NCBI GenBank assembly: GCA_011523515.1
Contig: WTGO01000049.1
Coordinates: 1-64,000 of the forward strand
Direction of reading: 5' to 3'
DNA: 64,000 nucleotides
DNA from: Chloroflexota bacterium
Lineage (GTDB): Bacteria; Chloroflexota; Anaerolineae; Aggregatilineales; Phototrophicaceae
In this document: piece after piece, positions 55,375-63,564 of the stretch
Position numbering within the stretch: the stretch's first letter is position 1
Layout: each line of letters begins with the position of its first letter
Translations under genes and position numbers: made by a program
The notes under the pieces: model-generated
Seen by the model: the letters and a program-made list of their open reading frames with translations, nothing else
Told to the model about the DNA's origin: nothing
Databases searched by the model: none

Positions 55375-56250
55375 ATGCAAATCAGCCTATATACTGACGG
55401 CGCCTGTGATATTCACGCCGAGAACAAACCGGGCGGTTGGGCGGCCATACTTCAGGCGACCAACGAGATCGGCGAACTGGTCAAAGAAGTCGTGGCTAGC
55501 GGCGGCGCGGAGCGGACAACAAACAATCAGATGGAGTTGACCGCAGTCGTCGAAGGACTGAAGCTGCTGACAAGTCCTGCCACGCTTACCGTCTATAGCG
55601 ACTCGCGTTATGTCATCGACATCGGCCGCGGCGCCAAGAAGCCCGCAAAAAATCGAAAATTGTGGCAAGCGTACTTCGAGTTGGCCGGCCGGCATATGAT
55701 TGACTGGAAGTACGTGGCCGGTCATTCCGGCGATGCGCTGAACGAGCGCTGCGACCGGCTGGCGGTCGCCGAACGCCGCAAATTCGCCAAACCGGCGCCA
55801 CAATCCGCCGCGCCGGCTGACAGCGCCATTCAAGTCTATCTGTCGACGCAATTGAACCGAAAAAGCAAGTCGACTGCCTGGGCGGCGGTTATCGTAGAAG
55901 GTGGCGTCGAGCGGGAAGCAAGTGGCCGACTGGAGCGCGTCAGCGAACTGGAGTGCACACTGATCGGCGCCATCCGCAGCCTGGAGAGCTTGCCGCCGGC
56001 CGAGAGCGCGACCCTGTTCACGGCGCAAGAATACCTGTCCAAGGGTATGAGCTTTTGGCTGGCCGGCTGGGAAGCCAGGGGCTGGAAAACACGCGGCGGC
56101 GAACCGGTGAAATATCAACAGCACTGGCGGGCGCTGCAAAGTCTGGCGCGTGGCCGGCGGCTTGACTTCCATTTCGTCAAACAGCGTGACCGCGATCCAT
56201 ACTTTCAGCGCGGCAAAGAGCTGGCGGCTGAGTGTTTGCAGCACACTTGA
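55375..56250 (+). CDS. rnhA: ribonuclease HI with a duplicated, degenerate second domain
   Basis: A 291-residue protein. Residues 1-135 are a complete RNase HI domain: D8 in YTDGAC, E54 in NQMELTAV, D76 in VYSDSRY, H117 and D127 in GHSGDALNERCDRLA. It would cut the RNA strand of RNA-DNA hybrids. Residues about 151-288 repeat the same fold pattern, but the aligned acids are largely replaced (D8 by Ser or Thr, D76 by Ala, D127 by Lys; only the Glu is kept at E193). The second copy is therefore probably non-catalytic and may bind nucleic acid. GGAAGG lies upstream of the ATG at 55375. Confidence 0.85.
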   Translation: MQISLYTDGACDIHAENKPGGWAAILQATNEIGELVKEVVASGGAERTTNNQMELTAVVEGLKLLTSPATLTVYSDSRYVIDIGRGAKKPAKNRKLWQAYFELAGRHMIDWKYVAGHSGDALNERCDRLAVAERRKFAKPAPQSAAPADSAIQVYLSTQLNRKSKSTAWAAVIVEGGVEREASGRLERVSELECTLIGAIRSLESLPPAESATLFTAQEYLSKGMSFWLAGWEARGWKTRGGEPVKYQQHWRALQSLARGRRLDFHFVKQRDRDPYFQRGKELAAECLQHT

Positions 56251-56316
56251 CGCCGGCGCCTGTGGTATATTTGGCGGACTACAATCTGATGCAATGCAGG
56301 AGGCAGGAAGCCAAAC

Positions 56317-57483
56317 ATGCCATCATACGCGAATCGAGTCGCGCCCTTCGGCACGACCATATTCACCGAAATCAATCTACTGGCGGCGCAGCACAACGCG
56401 GTCAATTTGGGCCAGGGCCGGCCCGACTTTGACGGTCCGCAAGAAATCATCGATGCCGCGATTGCGGCGCTAAAGAGCGACAGCGCCAACCAATACGCGC
56501 CCAGCCCCGGTCTGCCCTCCCTGCGCGAAGGCGTGGCGCAACATGCCGGCGTCTTCTACGACATGGATGTCGATCCCGAACAGGGCGTTATCGTCACCGC
56601 CGGCGCCACGCAGGGCGTCTACAGCGCCATCATGGGCCTGGTAGACTCCGGCGACGAGGTCATCATCATCGAACCCTATTACGACAGTTATGTGCCCGGC
56701 GTGCAGATGGCCGGCGGTGTACCGGTCTATGTGCCTATGCACCCGCCCAACTGGACCTTCGAAGAAGACGAATTGCGCGCCGCCTTTAACGATAATACCC
56801 GCGCCGTCCTGCTCAACACGCCCAATAACCCCTCCGGCCGCGTCTATACCCGCGCCGAGTTGCAGCTCTTCGCCGAGCTCTGCCTCCAGCACGATGTCAT
56901 CGTGATTTCCGACGAAGTCTACGAACACCTCTATTTCGAGGGGCACCAGCATGTCGCCATCGCCTCCCTGCCCGGCATGTTCGAGCGCACCGTCACCATC
57001 GGCAGCGCCGGCAAAACCTTCGGCATGACCGGCTGGAAGATCGGCTGGGTTTACGGCCCGCCGGAATTGATCACCGGCGTCTGGCGCTCGCATCAATTCA
57101 TCACCTTCGCCACCAACCACCCCAGCCAAGCGGCGGTCGCCTACGCCTTCTCGCTGGGCAGCAGCTATTATGAAGAATACCAAGCGCTCTACTCGCACAA
57201 ACGCGACCTGGTCATGCAGGTCATTGACGCCGCCGGCATGTCCGCGATTCAACCGGAAGGCACCTATTTCATCATGGGCGACTTCTCGCGGATATACGAC
57301 GGCGACGATGTCGCATTCTGCCGTCACGTGATCGAGGAGATCGGCGTGGCCACCATCCCGCCTTCCGCTTTTTTCAGCGCCAAACACCGGCATCATGCCG
57401 AGAATCACGTGCGCTTCGCCTTTTGCAAGAGCGATGAAACACTGGAGCGAGCCGCTGAACGAATGCGCGCGCTGCGCGGCTGA
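56317..57483 (+). CDS. class I/II pyridoxal-phosphate aminotransferase
   Basis: A 388-residue fold-type I enzyme. NLGQGRPDFDGP opens the substrate site, GATQGVYSAIMGL and LLNTPNNPSGRVYTRAEL bind the cofactor region, ISDEVYEHLYFEG gives the Asp-Tyr pair, and the PLP lysine is in SAGKTFGMTGWKIGWV. These motifs fit the kynurenine/glutamine transaminase and methionine aminotransferase group (YbdL-like). Transfer from methionine or aromatic amino acids to 2-oxoacids is likely. AGGAGG lies upstream. Confidence 0.9.
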   Translation: MPSYANRVAPFGTTIFTEINLLAAQHNAVNLGQGRPDFDGPQEIIDAAIAALKSDSANQYAPSPGLPSLREGVAQHAGVFYDMDVDPEQGVIVTAGATQGVYSAIMGLVDSGDEVIIIEPYYDSYVPGVQMAGGVPVYVPMHPPNWTFEEDELRAAFNDNTRAVLLNTPNNPSGRVYTRAELQLFAELCLQHDVIVISDEVYEHLYFEGHQHVAIASLPGMFERTVTIGSAGKTFGMTGWKIGWVYGPPELITGVWRSHQFITFATNHPSQAAVAYAFSLGSSYYEEYQALYSHKRDLVMQVIDAAGMSAIQPEGTYFIMGDFSRIYDGDDVAFCRHVIEEIGVATIPPSAFFSAKHRHHAENHVRFAFCKSDETLERAAERMRALRG

Positions 57484-57633
57484 TTCACATTTCAAACTTC
57501 TTTCAGCGCCGTATCACGAGCGACTAAGTGACTACGCCGCTGTGGTCTCTGTGGTTCAATTTTAGTTTGTAATTCTCGCCACTCACCATGGACGCTTTCA
57601 CGCGATTGCCCCGTATAATCTTCCAAAATAGCC

Positions 57634-57663
57634 TTGACATATTCAGCCGTTCAACAATATAAT
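57634..57663 (+). promoter_or_regulatory. consensus sigma-70 promoter of the GntR-korAB unit
   Basis: TTGACA at 57634-57639 and TATAAT at 57658-57663, with an 18-base spacer, match both hexamers fully. The transcript would begin near 57670, about 30 bases before the regulator ATG. Confidence 0.85.
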
Positions 57664-57688
57664 TGATAGCAACGATACATTGATAGCA
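57662..57688 (+). repeat. two 10-bp direct repeats over the -10 box and start point (candidate operator)
   Basis: ATTGATAGCA occurs at 57662-57671 and again at 57679-57688, a 17-base period. The first copy overlaps the -10 box and the predicted start point. Such placement suggests repression, possibly by the GntR-type protein encoded directly downstream. Confidence 0.5.
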
Positions 57689-57700
57689 TTCATCTGACGA

Positions 57701-58399
57701 ATGAGCGATATCAACCTCGGGTCCGACTTCCTCAACTTCATCATCCGGCAAGGTTTCCAGCCCGGCGACCGCTTGCCGTCGATCCAGGAGCTCACCGGCG
57801 ACGCCCATTTGGATATGAGCGCCAATAAAGTGCGCGAGCAGTTGGAAGTGGCGCGCATGATGGGCTGGGTGGAAGTGCGCTCAAAACGCGGGACGCGCAT
57901 CAAAGAGTATGCCTTCACGCCGGCGGTGCGCTTGAGCGCGCTCTATGCACTGGCCTGTGGCGAGCGCTTTGAATCCTTTGCGTCATTGCGCAATCATGTC
58001 GAAGCGGCCTACTGGAACGAAGCCTGCGCGCTGCTCAATGGCGCAGACCTCGACTCCATGCAGGATTGCATTGACAGCGCCAACCAGAAGCTGGATTCCC
58101 CGCCGATTCATATTCCCAATCCCGAGCATCGCCAATTTCACTTGCTTGTCTTTAGACATCTGGAGAACCCTTTCGTGCTGGGCATTCTCGAAGCCTATTG
58201 GGATCTCTACGAAGAAGTCGGCGTCAACCGCTACATGGATTACAGCTATTTGCGCCAAGTATGGGATTACCATTCGCGCATCCTGCAACTCATCCGCAGC
58301 GGCGATTTTGAGCAGGCGCGCGGGGCTTTCATAGAGCACACCAGCCTGCTGCGATACGAACCCAACAACGCCTCCTGGGCAATGGAACGAGGCATCTGA
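57701..58399 (+). CDS. GntR/FadR-family transcriptional regulator
   Basis: A 232-residue DNA-binding protein. The N-terminal winged helix-turn-helix spans about 1-70 (PGDRLPSIQELTGDAHLDMSANKVREQLEVA and GWVEVRSKRGTRI), and an all-helical FCD-type effector domain covers about 85-225 with His and Asp residues that may hold a metal. The gene precedes korAB on the same strand and its own promoter carries repeat operators, so it probably controls itself and korAB in response to an organic acid. The ligand is unknown. Confidence 0.85.
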   Translation: MSDINLGSDFLNFIIRQGFQPGDRLPSIQELTGDAHLDMSANKVREQLEVARMMGWVEVRSKRGTRIKEYAFTPAVRLSALYALACGERFESFASLRNHVEAAYWNEACALLNGADLDSMQDCIDSANQKLDSPPIHIPNPEHRQFHLLVFRHLENPFVLGILEAYWDLYEEVGVNRYMDYSYLRQVWDYHSRILQLIRSGDFEQARGAFIEHTSLLRYEPNNASWAMERGI

Positions 58400-58432
58400 G
58401 AAGCGAGCGAAGGAACTTATCCGATCTCTGTG

Positions 58433-58467
58433 AAAGGAGCGGTACGCAAGCAACTGCGTAAAAACCC
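58433..58467 (+). promoter_or_regulatory. ribosome-binding site of korA spaced by a hairpin
   Basis: AAAGGAG at 58433-58439 lies 28 bases before the korA ATG, too far for normal use. A hairpin TACGCA (58443-58448) / TGCGTA (58455-58460) with loop AGCAAC spans 18 of these bases, and folding it out leaves a spacing of 10. No closer ribosome site is visible and an in-frame TAA directly upstream fixes the start. Confidence 0.5.
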
Positions 58468-60300
58468 ATGGCGATTAATACACAAACTCAAAGCAAGATC
58501 AGAACCCGAGAACCGGTCATCAATGATTTCGCCTTTTCGGTGGCGACCAAGAATGGTTCCGGCAGCCAGACTTCAAACAACGTGCTTGTAAAGTCATTGT
58601 TTCGTATGGGCATACCGGTAAACGGCAAGAACTTGTTCCCGTCCAATATCAAAGGGCTGCCCACCTGGTACACCATTCGCGCCAGCAAGGACGGCTACAC
58701 GGCGCGCAAGGCGATTACGGAAATCGTCGTCGCTTATAACGACGGCACCGCCACAGAAGATGTGGCCAATTTGCCGCCCGGCGGCGTCTGCGTCACCACC
58801 GACAAGATCGCCAGGGTCATCCGCCAGCGCGACGATATCTCCTACTACCAGATTCCGGTCGCCAAGCTGATGCGGCAGACCAAGGTGCCCTCGGCTTTTC
58901 GCAAGCTGGTCGAGAATATGACCTACGTCGGCGCGGTGGCGCAGCTTTTCGACATCCCGCTTGACCTCATCTACCAGGTGCTGTTGGACAACTTCAAAGG
59001 CCGCGAGAAACCGGCGCGCATGAATCACGAAATTGTTGAGCTAGCCTATCACTGGACGGCCGAGAACATCGAGAAGACGGACCCCTACCGCTTCGAGCCG
59101 ATGGATGGCACTCGCGGCAAAATCATGATGACGGGCAATGACGCCGGCGCGCTGGGCGCGATCTTCGGCGGCGTCAACGTGGTCGCCTGGTACCCGATTA
59201 CGCCCTCGACCAGCTTCGTAGACGGCGTCATCAGTTTCCGCCACTTGCGCCAGACCGAGGACAAGCAGAACACAGTCGCCATCGTGCAGGCGGAAGATGA
59301 ATTGGCGGCGGCCGGCATCATCGTCGGCGCCGGTTGGGCCGGGGCACGCTCGCTGACCTCGACCAGCGGGCCCGGCATCAGCCTGATGTCGGAATTCGCC
59401 GGGCTGGCCTATTTCGCCGAGGTGCCCGCCGTCTTCTGGAATATCACGCGCATGGGGCCCAGTACCGGCTTGCCCACCCGCACCAGCCAGGGCGACCTGC
59501 TCTTCACGCATTTTCTGGGCCACGGCGACGGACGGCAAATCTGCTTGATGCCCGGCAATCTCAAAGAAGCCTTCGAATTCGGCTGGAAGTCCTTTGATAT
59601 CGCCGAAGCCTTGCAGACGCCGGTATTCGTCATCAGCGACCTGGACTTGGGTATGAACAACTGGCTCTCGGATCCATTCGACTATCCCGACCAGCCCATC
59701 AACCGCGGCAAAGTTTTAGACGCCGACGAGCTGCAATCCTTCATTGACGAGCACGGCAAATGGGGCCGCTATATGGATGTGGACGGCGACGGCATCGCCT
59801 ACCGCACGGTGCCAGGCACGGAGCATCGCTTCGCCGGCTATTTCACACGCGGCACCGGCCGCGACGAGATGGCCGTTTACAGCGAGCGCAGCGACGACTG
59901 GATCGCGACGATGTCCCGCCTGCGTCTGAAGATGAACACGGCGCGCGGCATGCTGCCCCAGCCCGTCATCGACGCCGGCAGGGACGCCGATATCGGCATC
60001 ATCACCTTCGGCACCAACGACGACGCCATACGCGAAGCGCGTGACTGGCTGGCCAGCGATGGCATCAAGACCAATTACCTGCGCGCGCGCGCGCTGCCGC
60101 TGGCATCCTCGGTCAGTGATTTTATCGACGCGCACAGGAGCGTTTTCGTCATTGAGAACAACTTTGACGGACAGCTGACCCAGCTGATCCGCCTGGAGCA
60201 CCCGGAGAATATTTCGCACGTGAGACCGCTGGCGCTGGGAGACGGCTTGCCGATGACGCCCAGCTGGATCTATGAAAACCTGAAAGAACAGGAGGGTTAA
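58468..60300 (+). CDS. korA: 2-oxoacid:ferredoxin oxidoreductase, alpha subunit (gamma-alpha fusion)
   Basis: A 610-residue protein. The gamma domain comes first (about 20-200; NGSGSQTSNNVLV and FPSNIKGLPTWYTIRASKDG), then the alpha (pyrimidine-binding) domain with GNDAGALGAIFGGVNVVAWYPITPSTSF. It works with KorB to oxidise 2-oxoglutarate (or another 2-oxoacid) to the acyl-CoA, reducing ferredoxin. The two-subunit layout without a ferredoxin subunit is the type common in aerobic bacteria. The regulator upstream and KorB two bases downstream support one operon. Confidence 0.92.
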   Translation: MAINTQTQSKIRTREPVINDFAFSVATKNGSGSQTSNNVLVKSLFRMGIPVNGKNLFPSNIKGLPTWYTIRASKDGYTARKAITEIVVAYNDGTATEDVANLPPGGVCVTTDKIARVIRQRDDISYYQIPVAKLMRQTKVPSAFRKLVENMTYVGAVAQLFDIPLDLIYQVLLDNFKGREKPARMNHEIVELAYHWTAENIEKTDPYRFEPMDGTRGKIMMTGNDAGALGAIFGGVNVVAWYPITPSTSFVDGVISFRHLRQTEDKQNTVAIVQAEDELAAAGIIVGAGWAGARSLTSTSGPGISLMSEFAGLAYFAEVPAVFWNITRMGPSTGLPTRTSQGDLLFTHFLGHGDGRQICLMPGNLKEAFEFGWKSFDIAEALQTPVFVISDLDLGMNNWLSDPFDYPDQPINRGKVLDADELQSFIDEHGKWGRYMDVDGDGIAYRTVPGTEHRFAGYFTRGTGRDEMAVYSERSDDWIATMSRLRLKMNTARGMLPQPVIDAGRDADIGIITFGTNDDAIREARDWLASDGIKTNYLRARALPLASSVSDFIDAHRSVFVIENNFDGQLTQLIRLEHPENISHVRPLALGDGLPMTPSWIYENLKEQEG

Positions 60301-60302
60301 TC

Positions 60303-61346
60303 ATGCCACCCCGGACCAATCACCTCGGCCTGGCGCGCAACGAATACAAAGGCCGTCCCAGCACGCTCTGCCCCGGCTGCGGGCATGACTCGATCTCCAA
60401 CCAGCTCATCAGCATCGCTTACGAATTGGGCCTGGAGCAGCACAAAATCATCAAAGTCAGCGGCATCGGCTGCTCCAGCAAGACACCCGCCTATTTCCTG
60501 GGCGGCTCGCATGGTTTCAACGCCTTGCATGGGCGTATGCCCTCGGTCGTCACCGGCGCGTTGTTGGCCAATACTGACCTGTCCTGCATTGCGGTCAGCG
60601 GCGATGGCGACACCGGCTCCATCGGCATGGGTCAATTCAAGCATGTCATCCGCCGCAATGTGCCCTTCGTGTACATCATCGAGAACAATGGGGTCTACGG
60701 GCTGACCAAAGGGCAATTCTCCGCCACCGCCGACGAAGGCCAATTTCTGAAGTATTACGGCACCAATCACATGCCGGCCATCGACCTGGCGCTGGAAGCC
60801 GTGATCGCCGGCGCTACATTCGTCGCGCGCAGCTTCAGCGGCGACGCCAAACAGGTGCAAGCGCTGTTGCAAGCGGCAGTGCGGCATCCGGGCACATCCG
60901 TGCTTGATATCATCAGCCCTTGCGTCACCTTCAATAACGCCGAGACCTCGACCAAGAGCTACCCCTACGGACGCGATCACGAAATCCCGCTGCACGAGAT
61001 TCAGATTCTGGCGCCGGATTACGTCGACGCCAAAGAAGAAATCACCATCGACGACTATGACGAAGGCGATATCATCGATGTCGAGATGCATGATGGCAGC
61101 TTCATCCGCCTCAAGAAGCTGGACAACGACCACGATCCGCGCAATCGGCGCCAAGCTATGGACGTGCTGGAGCGCTCCATGCGCGAGCAGATCTTCTCAA
61201 CCGGCTTGATCTACTACGAAGAGCCGCGCCCAACGCTGGCCGACACCGAGGAACTGGTGGAGACGCCGCTTGCTCGCCTGGACGCTGCCGGCTTGCGGCC
61301 GTCGGAGGCGGCGCTGGATGGCGTCATGCAGGGCCTGATGGTTTAG
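60303..61346 (+). CDS. korB: 2-oxoacid:ferredoxin oxidoreductase, beta subunit
   Basis: A 347-residue thiamine-diphosphate subunit. TLCPGCGHDSI and GIGCSSKTPAYF contain Cys ligands of a [4Fe-4S] cluster; the cofactor motif GDGDTGSIGMGQFKHVIRRN ends in IENNGVYGLTKGQ. It pairs with KorA. Substrate range (2-oxoglutarate versus pyruvate) is not certain from sequence, but the lack of a pyruvate oxidoreductase-type delta domain favours 2-oxoglutarate. Confidence 0.93.
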   Translation: MPPRTNHLGLARNEYKGRPSTLCPGCGHDSISNQLISIAYELGLEQHKIIKVSGIGCSSKTPAYFLGGSHGFNALHGRMPSVVTGALLANTDLSCIAVSGDGDTGSIGMGQFKHVIRRNVPFVYIIENNGVYGLTKGQFSATADEGQFLKYYGTNHMPAIDLALEAVIAGATFVARSFSGDAKQVQALLQAAVRHPGTSVLDIISPCVTFNNAETSTKSYPYGRDHEIPLHEIQILAPDYVDAKEEITIDDYDEGDIIDVEMHDGSFIRLKKLDNDHDPRNRRQAMDVLERSMREQIFSTGLIYYEEPRPTLADTEELVETPLARLDAAGLRPSEAALDGVMQGLMV

Positions 61347-61365
61347 CGAAATTCTAGATTAGGAC

Positions 61366-61388
61366 AGGGCGACTCACCGAGTCGCCCT
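61366..61388. repeat. perfect inverted repeat between convergent korB and moeZ
   Basis: AGGGCGACTC (61366-61375) pairs with GAGTCGCCCT (61379-61388) around a 3-base loop. It sits between two convergent genes, 20 bases past the korB stop. It could be a bidirectional terminator or one copy of a dispersed palindromic element; the T runs are short on both sides. Confidence 0.55.
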
Positions 61389-61426
61389 TACAATTTCCAG
61401 GTGAGGCAGCGGCGACGGCTTCCGCG

Positions 61427-62671
61427 TCAATACTTGGGCATCTCGGGGTCAATCTCATCCGCCCAGGCCAGGATGCCACCCTCGACATTGTACATCTTGT
61501 CCAGGTCGTAACCGATTTCGGACAGGAAGCCGATACTGTCGGCGCTGCGCACGCCGGAGCGGCAATGCACGTAGAGTGTCTTGTCCTTGGGAATCTCCTG
61601 TAGGACCGTCTCTTCCCATAACTTGCGCCCGGCCTGAATGCCATTCTTGGCCAGCTGGATATCCGGTTTGGGAATACGCAGCGTGCCTTTGATGGCGCTG
61701 ATATCCCATTCATGCGGGTCGCGTACATCAATGACCAAGATGTCATCGCCGTTTTCCAGCGCCGACTTGACATCGTGCACGGTCACGGTTTGCACGTCAA
61801 GCTCGTCCGCAGCGCCGACTGAGCTGAACTCGCTGTGATCATGCGCCGGCATGCCGCAGAATTGTTCGTAATCGAGCAGCACGACAGCTTCCTTGTCGAC
61901 GCTGCAAACCGGGCAAGCGGGATCTTTGCGAATTTTGATGGTATGGAAGCTCATTTCCAGCGCGTCGTAGAGCATCATGCGCCCGATCATGGGGTCGCCG
62001 GCGCCCAGCAGCAGCTTGATGGCTTCGGTGGCTTGCATGGTGCCGATCGTGCCCGGCAGAATCCCCAGCACGCCGCCTTCAGCGCAGCTCGGGACTAACC
62101 CGGGCGGCGGCGGCTCCGGGAACATGCAGCGGTAGCAGGGACCTTGCTCGGCGTAGAAGACGCTGAGCTGGCCTTCGAAGCGGAAAATGCTGCCATAGAC
62201 GTTGGGAATGCCCAGCTTCACGCAGGCGTCATTGACGAGATAGCGCGTGGGAAAATTGTCCGTGCCGTCGATCACGACATCCCAGTCTTCGCCGAAGATG
62301 CGCAAGGCGTTCTCGGACGTCAGCGGCACGTTATACTTGACCACCTCAATATCGGGATTGAGGTCGAGCATGCGCGCCGCTGCGCTGTCAAGCTTGGAGA
62401 CGCCCACCGTGCTGACGCCGTGGATGACCTGGCGCTGCAAGTTGGTAAAATCGACCACGTCGTAGTCGACCAGACCGATGCGGCCGATGCCGGCCGCCGC
62501 GAGATAGAGCGCCAGCGGGCTGCCCAGCCCTCCCGTACCGATCAGCAGCACAGAGGAGGCCTTGAGGCGGCGCTGGCCCTCCATGCCGACTTCCGGCATG
62601 ATGACGTGCCGGCTGTAGCGCTTGACCTCGTCGTTGGATAGGTCTGCCAGCCGCGAATGTAATGCTTCCAT
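61427..62671 (-). CDS. moeZ: MoeZ-like adenylyltransferase/sulfurtransferase
   Basis: A 414-residue protein. The N-terminal ThiF/E1-like domain has VLLIGTGGLGSPLALYLAAAG for ATP binding, zinc Cys pairs (CYRCMF and CPVC), and ends near residue 270. The C-terminal rhodanese domain carries the active Cys in LYVHCRSGVRSAD. It adenylates the C-terminal Gly of a small ubiquitin-like carrier and then makes the thiocarboxylate. It follows the carrier gene by two bases; its ribosome site lies inside that gene's tail codons. Confidence 0.93.
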   Translation of the reverse strand: MEALHSRLADLSNDEVKRYSRHVIMPEVGMEGQRRLKASSVLLIGTGGLGSPLALYLAAAGIGRIGLVDYDVVDFTNLQRQVIHGVSTVGVSKLDSAAARMLDLNPDIEVVKYNVPLTSENALRIFGEDWDVVIDGTDNFPTRYLVNDACVKLGIPNVYGSIFRFEGQLSVFYAEQGPCYRCMFPEPPPPGLVPSCAEGGVLGILPGTIGTMQATEAIKLLLGAGDPMIGRMMLYDALEMSFHTIKIRKDPACPVCSVDKEAVVLLDYEQFCGMPAHDHSEFSSVGAADELDVQTVTVHDVKSALENGDDILVIDVRDPHEWDISAIKGTLRIPKPDIQLAKNGIQAGRKLWEETVLQEIPKDKTLYVHCRSGVRSADSIGFLSEIGYDLDKMYNVEGGILAWADEIDPEMPKY

Positions 62672-62673
62672 AC

Positions 62674-62964
62674 CTAATTCTCCACTCCTAAACTGCGCCC
62701 GCCGGCAATGCTGGGGATGATGCGCAGGCTTTCGTTCGCTTCAATTTCCGTATCCAGGCCTTGCAAGAAGCGGATATCTTCGTCGCCGATAAAGATATTG
62801 ACAAAGCTGCGCAATTCGTCTTGGTTGAAGAGGTGCGCGCGCAATTCCGGATGCTGGTCAACCAGATTGTTCAGCGCTTCGCCGACGGTGCCGCCGGCCA
62901 CCTCAATATCCGCCGCCCCATCAGTGAAGGCGCGCAAGGGCGTCGGAATCCGAATCTTCGCCAT
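62674..62964 (-). CDS. MoaD/ThiS-type ubiquitin-like sulfur carrier with C-terminal tail
   Basis: A 96-residue beta-grasp protein. The active Gly-Gly is at 88-89 (PSIAGG), but the chain does not stop there: seven more residues (RSLGVEN) follow. Carriers of this type work only with a free terminal Gly, so the tail must be removed, which fits the JAMM protease gene upstream. The closest known systems are CysO in mycobacteria, QbsE in pseudomonads and the Wolinella carrier. AGGAG precedes the ATG. The pathway (cysteine, methionine or another thiol) is inferred. Confidence 0.9.
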   Translation of the reverse strand: MAKIRIPTPLRAFTDGAADIEVAGGTVGEALNNLVDQHPELRAHLFNQDELRSFVNIFIGDEDIRFLQGLDTEIEANESLRIIPSIAGGRSLGVEN

Positions 62965-63048
62965 TAGTTTCTCCTCTGGTATTCCCGGTTTCTCATATAC
63001 ATAGTAACGCCGGCAAGCGCCGAAATCTTACCTGTGGCCCCTACAACT

Positions 63049-63474
63049 TCAGTCAATCTGCAATTGCAGCTGATCAAAGCGGCTGCGATCGGCCTGAAGC
63101 CGCCAGACACGCATTTCAGACGCCCGCGCCATCATGACCGAAGTGATGATGTAGACGAAGTTGGGCAGCGCGTGCTCGCGATCGTACTCCGAAGGCACAG
63201 CCGGCGAATCGGGATGGCTGTGATAATAGCCAATCAGGCTCAGTCCGCGTTCGTCCGCCTGATCTTCAAGGCGCATCCAATCCTGCGGCCTCATGGCGTA
63301 ACGATGGTGCTGCTCTTCAAGAGCGAAGACGTTCTCCACCTGCATAATGTCGCGCACGGTCAGGGTGTCCGGCTCTGCGTCACCGAGGATGAAGCCGCCG
63401 CCTTCATTGGGATAAGTGGCTTCCATTTGGTCAAATATGCGCTGCTGCAGCTCGCCGCTGATTACAACCCGCAT
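63049..63474 (-). CDS. JAMM/MPN+ metalloprotease (Mec/QbsD-like)
   Basis: A 141-residue zinc protease of the Mov34/JAB1 family. The full JAMM signature is present: Glu24 in NEGGGFILG, then H85-S-H87-P with S95 and D98 in HSHPDSPAVPSEYD. Mec-type members trim the ubiquitin-like carrier or release its amino-acid adduct. It is encoded 84 bases before the tailed carrier on the same strand. The ATG at 63474 was chosen; a TTG 39 bases upstream overlaps a hairpin and is unlikely. Confidence 0.92.
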   Translation of the reverse strand: MRVVISGELQQRIFDQMEATYPNEGGGFILGDAEPDTLTVRDIMQVENVFALEEQHHRYAMRPQDWMRLEDQADERGLSLIGYYHSHPDSPAVPSEYDREHALPNFVYIITSVMMARASEMRVWRLQADRSRFDQLQLQID

Positions 63475-63504
63475 CGCCGGCCCACCGCCTTTCTTCACAA
63501 ACAA

Positions 63505-63531
63505 AAGAGCCAACCGCTTGGGCTGGCTCTT
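63505..63531 (-). terminator. hairpin with T-rich tail upstream of the JAMM gene
   Basis: On the minus strand AAGAGCCA pairs with TGGCTCTT (8 bp; 63531-63524 with 63512-63505), followed by TTTTGTTTG. It lies 30 bases before the JAMM start. It could end a short upstream transcript or act as a leader element of the JAMM-carrier-moeZ operon. Confidence 0.5.
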
Positions 63532-63564
63532 GTCTGTGTCCGCTTCGCTGGTTCAGCCTCCGCT

